From positions 43,338,914-43,402,913 of the forward strand of contig NC_061794.1 of assembly GCF_021462225.1 (NCBI RefSeq): DNA of 64,000 bases. The letters are read 5' to 3'. The notes beneath the pieces were generated by a model that saw nothing but the letters and a program-made list of their open reading frames with translations, had not been told where the DNA came from and made no database searches. This document shows, piece by piece, positions 55,601 through 64,000 of this stretch. Within the stretch, counting starts at the first letter, position 1; the number at the start of each line of letters is the position of its first letter. A program made the position numbers and the translations under genes. This DNA is from Girardinichthys multiradiatus. Lineage: Eukaryota > Chordata > Actinopteri > Cyprinodontiformes > Goodeidae.

Positions 55601-58600
55601 AAACAGGGGGACAGCATGAAAACAGGGTGACGCATGAAAACAGTGCAGCATGAAAACATGATGTAGCATGAAAACAGGGGGACAGCATGAAAACATGGTG
55701 CAGCATGAAAACAGGGGGACAACATGAAAACAGGGTGCAGCATGAAAACAGAGTGCAGCATGAAAACAGGGTGCGGCATGAAAACAGGGTGCGGCATGAA
55801 AACAGGGGGACAGCATGAAAACAGGGGGACAGCATGAAAACAGGGTGCAGCATGAAAACGGGGACAGCATGAAAACAGGGTGCAGCATGAAAACAGGGGG
55901 ACAGTTTGAAAACAGGGGGACAGTATGAAAACAGGGGGACAGTATGAAAACAGGGGGACAGCATGAAAACAGGGTGCAGCATGAAAACAGGGTGCAGCAT
56001 GAAAACAGGGTGCAGCATGAAAACAGGGTGCGGCATGAAAACAGGGGGACAGCATGAAAACAGGGGGACAGCATGAAAACAGGGTGCAGCATGAAAACGG
56101 GGACAGCATGAAAACAGGGTGCAGCATGAAAACAGGGGGACAGTTTGAAAACAGGGGGACAGTATGAAAACAGGGGGACAGCATGAAAACAGGGTGCAGC
56201 ATGAAAACAGGGGGACAGCATGAAAACAGGGTGCAGCATGAAAACAGTGCAGCATGAAAACATGATGTAGCATGAAAACAGGGGGACAGCATGAAAACAT
56301 GGTGCAGCATGAAAACAGGGGGACAACATGAAAACAGGGTGCAGCATGAAAACAGAGTGCAGCATGAAAACAGGGAGCGGCATGAAAACAGGGGGACAGC
56401 ATGAAAACAGGGTGCGGCATGAAAACAGGGGGACAGCATGAAAACGGGGACAGCATGAAAACAGGGTGCAGCATGAAAACGGGGACAGCATGAAAACAGG
56501 GTGCAGCATGAAAACAGGGGGACAGTTTGAAAACAGGGGGACAGTATGAAAACAGGGGGACAGTATGAAAACAGGGGGACAGCATGAAAACAGGGTGCAG
56601 CATGAAAACAGGGTGCAGCATGAAAACAGGGTGCAGCATGAAAACAGGGTGCGGCATGAAAACAGGGGGACAGCATGAAAACAGGGGGACAGCATGAAAA
56701 CAGGGTGCAGCATGAAAACGGGGACAGCATGAAAACAGGGTGCAGCATGAAAACAGGGTGCAGCATGAAAACAGGGGGACAGCATGAAAACAGGGGGGCA
56801 GCATGAAAACAGGGTGCAGCATGAAAACAGGGTGCAGCATGAAAACAGGGGGACAGCATGAAAACAGGGTGCAGCATGAAAACAGGGGGACAGCATGAAA
56901 ACAGGGTGCGGCATGAAAACAGGGGGACAGCATGAAAACATGGTGCAGCATGAAAACAGGGGGACAGTTTGAAAACAGGGGGACAGTATGAAAACAGGGG
57001 GACAGCATGAAAACAGGGTGCAGCATGAAAACAGGGGGACAGCATGAAAACGGGGTGCAGCATGAAAACAGGGGGACAGTTTGAAAACAGGGGGACAGTA
57101 TGAAAACAGGGGGACAGTATGAAAACAGGGGGACAGCATGAAAACAGGGTGCAGCATGAAAACAGGGGGGCAGCATGAAAACAGGGTGCAGCATGAAAAC
57201 AGGGGGGCAGCATGAAAACAGGGTGCAGCATGAAAACAGTGTGCAGCATGAAAACAGGGGGACAGCATGAAAACAGGGGGACAGTTTGAAAACAGGGGGA
57301 CAGTATGAAAACAGGGGGACAGCATGAAAACAGGGTGCAGCATGAAAACAGGGGGACAGCATGAAAACAGGGGGGCAGCATGAAAACAGGGTGCAGCATG
57401 AAAACAGGGGGACAGCATGAAAATAGGGTGCAGCATGAAAACAGGGGGACAGCATGAAAACAGGGTGCAGCATGAAAACAGGGGGACAGCATGAAAACAG
57501 GGTGCAGCATGAAAACAGGGGGACAGCATGAAAACAGGGTGCAGCATGAAAACAGGGGGACAGCATGAAAACAGGGTGCAGCATGAAAACAGGGGGACTG
57601 CATGAAAACAGGGTGCAGCATGAAAACAGGGGGACAGCATGAAAACAGGGTGCAGCATGAAAACAGGGGGACAGCATGAAAAAAGGGTGCAGCATGAAAA
57701 CAGGGGGACAGCATGAAAACAGGGTGCAGCATGAAAACAGGGTGCGGCATGAAAACAGGGTGCGGCATGAAAACAGGGGGACAGCATGAAAACAGGGTGC
57801 AGCATGAAAACAGGGGGACAGCATGAAAACAGGGTGCAGCATGAAAACAGGGTGCGGCATGAAAACAGTGTGCGGCATGAAAACAGGGTGCGGCATGAAA
57901 ACAGGGGGACAGCATGAAAACAGGGGGACAGCATGAAAACAGGGTGCAGCATGAAAACGGGGACAGCATGAAAACAGGGTGCAGCATGAAAACAGGGGGA
58001 CAGTTTGAAAACAGGGGGACAGTATGAAAACAGGGTGCAGCATGAAAACAGGGGGACAGCATGAAAACAGGGTGCAGCATGAAAACAGGGGGACAGCATG
58101 AAAATAGGGTGCAGCATGAAAACAGGGGGACAGCATGAAAACAGGGTGCAGCATGAAAACAGGGGGACAGAATGAAAACAGGGGGACAACATGAAAACAG
58201 GGGGACAACATGAAAACAGGGGGACAACATGAAAACAGGGGGACAACATGAAAACAGGGGGACAGCATGAAAACAGGGTGCAGCATGAAAACAGGGGGAC
58301 AACATGAAAACAGGGTGCAGCATGAAAACAGGGGGACAGCATGAAAACAGGGGGACAGCATGAAAACAGGGGGACAGCATGAAAACAGGGTTCAGCATGA
58401 AAACAGGGGGACAGTATGAAAACAGGGGGACAGCATGAAAACAGGGGGGCAGCATGAAAACAGGGGGGCAGCATGAAAACAGGGTGCAGCATGAAAACAG
58501 GGGGACAGCATGAAAACAGGGTGCAGCATGAAAACAGGGGGACAGCATGAAAACAGGGTGCAGCATGAAAACAGGGGGACAGCATGAAAACAGGGTGCAG

Positions 58601-61358
58601 CATGAAAACAGGGGGACAGCATGAAAACAAGGTGCAGCATGAAAACAGGGTGCAGCATGAAAACAGGGTGCGGCATGAAAACAGGGGGACAGCATGAAAA
58701 CAGGGTGCAGCATGAAAACAGGGGGACAGCATGAAAACAGGGTGCCGCATGAAAACAGGGTGCGGCATGAAAACAGGGTGCGGCATGAAAACAGGGTGCG
58801 GCATGAAAACAGGGTGCGGCATGAAAACAGGGGGACAGCATGAAAACAGGGGGAGAGCATGAAAACAGCGTGCAGCATGAAAACGGGGACAGCATGAAAA
58901 CAGGGTGCAGCATGAAAACAGGGGGACAGTTTGAAAACAGGGGGACAGTATGAAAACAGGGGGACAGCATGAAAACAGGGGGGCAGCATGAAAACAGGGG
59001 GGCAGCATGAAAACAGGGTGCAGCATGAAAACAGGGGGACAGCATGAAAACAGGGTGCAGCATGAAAACAGGGGGACAGCATGAAAACAGGGTGCAGCAT
59101 GAAAACAGGGGGACAGCATGAAAACAGGGTGCAGCATGAAAACAGGGGGACAGCATGAAAACAGGGTGCAGCATGAAAACAGGTGGACAGCATGAAAACA
59201 GGGTGCAGCATGAAAACAGGGGGACAGAATGAAAACAGGGGGACAACATGAAAACAGGGGGACAACATGAAAACAGGGGGACAACATGAAAACAGGGGGA
59301 CAACATAAAAACAGGGGGACAGCATGAAAACAGGGTGCAGCATGAAAACAGGGGGACAACATGAAAACAAGGTGCAGCATGAAAACAGGGTGCAGCATGA
59401 AAACAGCGTGTAGCATGAAAACAGCGTGTAGCATGAAAACAGGGGGACAGCATGAAAACAGGGTGCAGCATGAAAACAGGGGGACAACATGAAAACAGGG
59501 TGCAGCATGAAAACAGGGTGCAGCATGAAAACAGCGTGTAGCATGAAAACAGGGGGACAGCATGAAAACAGGGTGCAGCATGAAAACAGGGGGACAACAT
59601 GAAAACAGGGTGCAGCATGAAAACAGGGTGCAGCATGAAAACAGGGGGACAGCATGAAAACAGGGTGCAGCATGAAAACAGGGGGACAGCATGAAAACAG
59701 GGTGCAGCATGAAAACAGGGGGACAGAATGAAAACAGGGGGACAACATGAAAACAGGGGGACAACATGAAAACAGGGGGACAACATGAAAACAGGGTGCA
59801 GCATGAAAACAGGGGGACAACATGAAAACAGGGTGCAGCATGAAAACAGGGTGCAGCATGAAAACAGCGTGTAGCATGAAAACAGGGGGACAGCATGAAA
59901 ACAGGGTGCAGCATGAAAACAGGGGGACAACATGAAAACAGGGTGCAGCATGAAAACAGGGTGCAGCATGAAAACAGCGTGTAGCATGAAAACAGGGGGA
60001 CAGCATGAAAACAGGGTGCAGCATGAAAACACGGGGACAACATGAAAACAGGGTGCAGCATGAAAAGAGGGTGCAGCATGAAAACAGGGGGACAGCATGA
60101 AAACAGGGTGCAGCATGAAAACAGGGGGACAGCATGAAAACAGGGTGCAGCATGAAAACAGGGGGACAGAATGAAAACAGGGGGACAACATGAAAACAGG
60201 GGGACAACATGAAAACAGGGTGCAGCATGAAAACAGGGGGACAGCATGAAAACAGGGGGACAGCATGAAAACAGGGTGCAGCATGAAAACAGGGGGACAG
60301 CATGAAAACAGCATGTAGCATGAAAACAGGGTGCAGCATGAAAACAGGGTGCAGCATGGAAACAGGGTGTAGCATGGTTTCCAAACAAAGAACAGCAAAT
60401 CACGCAACTGAAACAAACTGTGCTTCAACATAGGATCAGTTTAAAGGTGTAACATTTAGGTTATGGCTTTTGTGAGTTTATTACGTTTTTGCTCAAAAAA
60501 TATTTTGGTGAAATTATACATCAGAGCTTCTCATCATTTCTATATCAATGTTTGTTGGACAGTAGAACAAGGCTAGTTTGACTTGTTTTGAGAGGTTGCA
60601 CAGAAAAAAACCTTTTCACTCAGAAAAATATGGCAGCAGAATTTGGATTTGCAAAGCTGCGTCTGATTATGCTACAGGACTCCTGTAACCATGTTCTGTT
60701 TCAGACAGAAGAAAAAATTGAGATATTTGGCCACATTGCAAAACACCAAATTTGGAAAAAGCCAAATACAGAACATAAGCATAAATACCTCTTACCAACA
60801 GTCAACGGTGGTGGAGGGGTGATGATTTGGACTCGTTTTTGAAGCCACAAGCTTTTATTTAATCACAGGTAGGAATCCGTCCGACAGGCAAAATTTGCCA
60901 CAAAAAAAAACACTGAAAAAGTCGTAAAGCAAATGACTGCTTCCAGTTCTAGTTTTTAAAAGGTTATTGTACAAGTTTGAATTAAGGGGTCTACAAAATT
61001 TTCATACAGGCTTTCTATTTTGGCTTCAGATCTATAGATCTGGATTTAAATAATCTTAGAACCTGTTAAAGACCAGATCATAAAGGGTGCCTTTTTCTTT
61101 CCCAATTTCTGCATGTAGAAATGTAGATTTAGGCTCATTTGCTGGTGTACAGCAAGTACAACAGTAGTTACTGATATTGGACAGATGTCGCAGGTTCCAC
61201 TCACCTGCAGCCTTCAGATCCATCTCTGCCATGTCTTTGGTGAGCTCGCTCGTGCTCGCTGCAACCGTCCCCTCCCCTGCGATGTCAGGCACTGCGTTCC
61301 TGCGGCCTGTGCGATCACAGTTGATGAAATCTGAGTACGACGTCTCCACGTCCATCAT
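49570..61358 (-). CDS. pkig: cAMP-dependent protein kinase inhibitor gamma
   Basis: Small heat-stable inhibitor that binds the free catalytic subunit of PKA as a pseudosubstrate and exports it from the nucleus. CDS is the join of 61358-61205 and 49652-49570 on the minus strand: 237 nt, 78 residues (human 76). MMDVETSYSDF opens the protein. The pseudosubstrate site RTGRRNAV has Arg16, Arg19 and Arg20 and Ala22 in place of the phosphorylatable Ser, and Phe11 is the upstream contact. A hydrophobic pattern around residues 39-48 (ELTKDMAEMDL) fits the leucine-rich export signal. The tail is low-complexity (PAPEAEGSTSQ). The intron is about 11.6 kb and contains the giant minisatellite. Convergent with ada, as in human from memory. 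Confidence 0.95.
49660..50475. other. pkig: pkig intron, unassigned
   Basis: No gene or repeat recognised. Confidence 0.4.
50480..51500 (-). mobile_element. Decayed Tc1-like element (pkig intron)
   Basis: Plus-strand CACCATGATGCTGCCACCAC (about 50972) is the reverse of the GGTGGTGGCAGCATCATGG box (GGSIMxW) typical of Tc1-like transposases. Neighbouring text (AGTTTTCTTGGATTTAAAAC, CTTTTTCTCATTTGAGCATA) continues the reversed reading. Many stops and no intact tips. Confidence 0.6.
51505..52325. other. pkig: pkig intron, unassigned
   Basis: No gene or repeat recognised. Confidence 0.4.
52330..52840 (-). mobile_element. Penelope-like element fragment
   Basis: The minus-strand ORF 52836-52483 contains KEVIYVKHENPTLNRGVGLR then FYLSNTYFASL, matching the segment after the GIY-YIG endonuclease core of Penelope-like retroelements (EAIYV...PSLNRGGGLRHxLSxTYNAVL). 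The adjacent plus-strand TTCTCTTGTTTCGTGAAGAT then GTTTCACTTCTCAT is the reversed 3' end often seen with these elements. RT is absent. Confidence 0.6.
52855..52990 (+). mobile_element. Short Tc1-like transposase fragment
   Basis: GTATGGTGGTGGCAGCATCA (52921) is the conserved GGGS box coding sequence; the preceding AACTGGACTGTGCATCAAGA fits as well. It ends just before the minisatellite. Confidence 0.5.
53107..60375. repeat. Giant 18/19-bp minisatellite in the pkig intron
   Basis: About 7.27 kb of tandem units sharing GCATGAAAACAGGG, roughly 390 copies. The two main forms are an 18-mer (GTGCAGCATGAAAACAGG) and a 19-mer (GGGACAGCATGAAAACAGG). They often alternate, giving a 37-base dimer. Variants cluster: TAGCAGGAAAACAGAGTG and AACATGATG at the left end, CGGCATG, CAGTTTG and CAGTATG in the middle, CAACATG towards the right. 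The plus strand is rich in A and G; nearly every unit has a run of 3-6 G. The minus strand has no stop codon in any frame for most of the array, which yields spurious ORFs up to 2,460 codons. Confidence 0.98.
53410..55446. repeat. Higher-order duplication of about 1.04 kb within the minisatellite
   Basis: The order of variant units in about 53410-54365 recurs in about 54446-55446. Landmarks: AGTGTAGCGGGAAAAC at 53531 and 54567 (shift 1,036), and GCAGGAAAACAGGGT at 54181 and 55216 (shift 1,035). The one-base difference comes from a missing A near 54724. The second copy has about three extra units near its end. Confidence 0.85.
60540..61080 (+). mobile_element. Tc1-like remnant right of the minisatellite
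   Basis: The frame at 60660-60842 reads CNHVLFQTEEKIEIFGHIAK, IWKKPNTEHKHKYLLP, then [11 protein letters not shown], the decayed (S)DETKIELFG...VWRKPN...HGGGSIMLWGCF region of a Tc1-like transposase. Sequence near 61055-61075 (ACCTGTTAAAGACCAGATCA) matches that at 41405, so it is the same family as 40860-41445. Catalytic C-terminus missing. Confidence 0.7.
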
Positions 61359-61386
61359 CTGTCCATGACCAGCGCTCTCATTACAC
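61205..61386 (-). CDS. pkig: pkig first coding exon
   Basis: Acceptor CTCTCACAG at 61387 and donor GTGAGT after 61205. Coding from ATG at 61358-61356, immediately followed by a second ATG (61355-61353) with better context (A at -3, G at +4); human PKIG also begins Met-Met. The exon's 28 untranslated bases contain a short upstream ORF (61381-61355, ATGAGAGCG...TGA) whose stop overlaps both start codons. A longer open reading with residues before MMDVET is not homologous. Confidence 0.94.
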
Positions 61387-61389
61387 CTG

Positions 61390-64000
61390 TGAGAGGGAGA
61401 CATGTTAGGGCTGCTGCAGAGTGGTCATAAGATGCAAACAAAGCCCCTGTGGTCTTCTTATATTGATCACAGAAGGACTTTTCTACTTGTCATGTGGACT
61501 ACTACTTTAGCAAAACTGAGCAGACAAATAATTACTGGTTGGAGTGATGATGCTGAGCTACAGTATTTAGGAGAAAACTCAGGATCTGCAGGGTAAGAGA
61601 GAAGGTCAGCTAAGAATGAATCAATAAGAAAAAAGGACAGAAAATGTTAATCATTGTCCTTCTCCTTTCTGCACAGATACTAGTGGAAGCACTGACATCT
61701 TTCCTAACTGTTTGACCTAATTACCAAAGGATAAAGGGCTGTCACTTCTTTAGTCCAGCCCCTCTCACAGAGTCCATTTGTCTCTCCTAAAGGTACTTAC
61801 GCAGCGTTTAAAAAGGAGGAGTGGATAAAGCTCCAGTCAATATGGAAATCCGGAGTAAAAGAGCTTTGACAACAAGCTGAGGTGGCCCCAGAGAAGGAAA
61901 ATAAAATAAAGGGAACCTATTAGCAATTCATTCCTCATCTGTTTCCTGTTTTCATCTAGGTCATGAATCCTGCCAAGCATGAAAACTTTTTCCTCAAAGA
62001 GAAAGGACAAACAGTAACCTGCTGCAGAGAGAAAAGCAGCAACAGAAAGTGTCTGTGTGTTTAAAGAGAAAAACATGGTCAAACCACTCACATTGGAGAT
62101 GTCGTCACAGCTGCTCCGTATTCCCTAAAAGTCCCCTCGTAAGTTTGCACAGGGAACTATGGATGTGAGGCGTTACTGTCAGACACTTCCTCTTTATTAC
62201 AGCCGCAGTTACAGCTGAGCTATGAACGCTAAATAAAATGAGGAAGAAAGGAATAAAAAGGAGGTGACAGAGATGACATCATGCTGACACACTCTTCTTC
62301 AACTCTTTCACTGAAATTCCCATTTTAAAAGAAACCAGTGTTTTTACGGTCACACCTACAGTATTTATGTGCAGTCTGTTAAAAAAAAAACTAAGCTTTG
62401 GAGGTCAGTCTGTGAGCGTTCAGCAGCCGATACCGTTTGAGTAACTGGGGGAGGCTCTGTAGGTAACAGAGTGTTAACTCTGGAAATGTCACAGAGTTGT
62501 GGACGGCTGGCATTTTCCCCCAGTGCTCCTACAAATACACAAGAGCCACTTTGTATTCCCGGCTGCTGATGGTGGTATGATCCACAGATAATACTGTGAT
62601 CTTAAAAAAACAGGCAGTATGATCTTTACTGAGCCAAAACACAATGGGAGGCTCTCACTGAAAAGCCTCGTCCACGACCTGAGGGGGTCAAACAGATGAA
62701 GCTATAACCATTATACTGCTGTGGTTTTCAAAATGACTAGTTATCCTCCAGAAATGAGAAGGGGACAATTTTCCCTTGATTGGATCTGATCAGTGATCAG
62801 CAGGTCAAACATTGAAAACTTGAATTTCTTCTCTTATTTATTGAATACATCAGCAACTTGGAACTACTTCTGGTCTAGAAATGCCTCAACAGCATGCATT
62901 TGATGCCCTTTTTTTAATATTAAAAAAACATACCAGTTAAATGGTCAGACATGATCTTTAAAAATCCTGAACTTTCTGTATAATTCAACAGCACAAGCCA
63001 GGAAAATCCTAAATTGCATGTCAAAACATTTCAGAATACATTGCTACAATTATGTTAGGTAGATCTCCATGTTCCCATCTGACGCCTTTTCTACCCACCA
63101 CATTTAACATGGCTGCAGGGCAAAGAAAATGATGAACGTGGGGGAATAAACTTTATTTCCATCTCATCAAACCAGTGGCACACGTAAAACTGTACAATCT
63201 ATTTGGGAACATGCTTTTTAATTTCTAAATGCATACAGCAATTATTGGTGAGCCAAGACTCATGCACAACACATAGCAAATATCCAACTGTAATAATCTC
63301 TGATGTGACACCACTCCTGGGCCCAAGACTAATGGAACGCAGTATTATACCGTCTTCCTGCACCACAGATCTCTACAGAAACACCTTTAAGAATATTACA
63401 GACAGAGGACCAAACATTCACTGAAAGACATGTCTTCATGATTTTTGTTCCGTTTCCTGCAACATAAAATGCCTCTACAACAATACTTAGAGTGTAAGTG
63501 TGTAAAGGTTTCACAGAGAGATTTATGACGAGAAACATTGACTCCTGCAGTGCTTTGTTGCACTGGTGCGTCTCCACTTGCCCGGTTGTTAAGTGGATTA
63601 TTGGACTCTCATCTAATTGCAATTTGTTTGTTTAATTAGTTGGCTTGCCTGCACATGTGGATCAATTGCAACCCCAAGATCATTAACAGGTTTCCATGGA
63701 AGAAGCATGATGATGATGGTGATGATGATCCATCTTCAGCATGCAGTTACTCTTTTCTCTGTTTGAGTGCTTGGACTCAGCCGTGATAGATGCACCTTAA
63801 CAGTGTTGTGTTACAGGGCAAAAACAGATTTTATTTCCAGTTTTCATGAAGGTAACTGTAATGATGAAGATGTTTTTGTGTCTTGCTCCTTACCTGGTTG
63901 TTATTGTTCTTATGGTTCACCTGCTGCTATTAAAATAATGTTTTGTCAAAGTAAATCAGGAAGTCTCATGAAATTTACTTTTTAAAGGAATTAAAAACTT
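61390..64000. other. pkig: Upstream of pkig coding exon, unassigned
   Basis: Probably pkig 5' intron and regulatory sequence. Apart from the candidate 5' exon at 62092-62160 no gene, RNA or repeat was recognised. The small ORFs at 61402-61596, 61837-62091, 63203-63424, 63329-63622 and 63767-63985 show no features. A TGATGATGGTGATGATGAT run lies near 63708-63728. Confidence 0.4.
62092..62160 (-). other. pkig: Candidate pkig 5' UTR exon
   Basis: On the minus strand, sequence ending CATCTCCAAT is followed by GTGAGTGG, a strong donor consensus, about 700 bases upstream of the coding exon's acceptor. Its own start is not defined. PKI genes usually have non-coding first exons. Speculative without transcript data. 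Confidence 0.3.

Noticed and set aside
53107..60375. CRISPR-like array
   Set aside because: Units are contiguous with no unique spacers, the context is a vertebrate intron, and there are no cas genes.
53021..60403. 2,460-codon ORF on the minus strand, plus 1,645-, 1,333-, 773-, 679- and 405-codon ORFs overlapping it
   Set aside because: All arise from the stop-free strand of the minisatellite, overlap each other in different frames, and start or end at chance codons. No domain, signal peptide or conserved residue pattern beyond the repeat.
61387..61403. Longer PKIG N-terminus (MSPSHRCNESAGHGQ before MMDVET)
   Set aside because: The added residues cross a splice acceptor at 61387 and have no counterpart in the PKI family. 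The family start is Met-Met.
1..64000. tRNA, rRNA or microRNA genes
   Set aside because: I looked for tRNA boxes and rRNA-like blocks on both strands and saw none convincing. MicroRNA hairpins cannot be judged by eye.

Overview
This window looks like nuclear DNA from a ray-finned fish. Two split genes with GT-AG introns are embedded in a dense layer of transposon debris: Tc1-like DNA transposons, L2-like, RTE-like and other LINEs, a Penelope-like fragment, solo LTRs and microsatellites. The repeat families resemble those I associate with killifish and livebearers (Cyprinodontiformes). That placement is an inference from memory; the sequence itself only shows a teleost-type repeat landscape.

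Layout. 1-23.3 kb holds no host gene I can support. It is a repeat field: a cut-off Tc1-like element, L2-like LINE remnants on the minus strand, three members of a TGTCA/TGACA-ended repeat class (the third is at 32.7 kb), and a stack of nested insertions at 15.6-20.5 kb where a near-intact Tc1-like element sits inside the first ORF of a broken LINE. From 23.5 to 48.6 kb lies adenosine deaminase (ada, plus strand). All 11 coding exons can be placed to the base. They join to 1,077 nt (358 codons plus stop) with all zinc-binding and catalytic residues present. Exon 1 also has an in-frame upstream ATG that would add 34 Arg-rich, acid-free residues, which looks like a mitochondrial presequence. The ada introns hold at least eight transposon remnants, including a Tc1-like copy inside an RTE-like LINE.

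Tail to tail with ada, on the minus strand, is pkig, the PKA inhibitor gamma gene, with coding exons at 61.2-61.4 kb and 49.6 kb. The two poly(A) signals are about 420 bases apart. As I recall, human ADA and PKIG are also convergent neighbours, so this looks like conserved synteny.

The most striking object is a minisatellite of about 7.3 kb (53.1-60.4 kb) in the pkig intron. It has roughly 390 units of 18 or 19 bases built around GCATGAAAACAGGG. It is strongly strand-asymmetric, stop-free on the minus strand in all three frames (hence spurious ORFs of up to 2,460 codons), and carries a higher-order duplication of about 1.04 kb. The gene products are ordinary: ADA deaminates adenosine and deoxyadenosine, and PKIG inhibits and exports the PKA catalytic subunit. 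They share a neighbourhood rather than a pathway.
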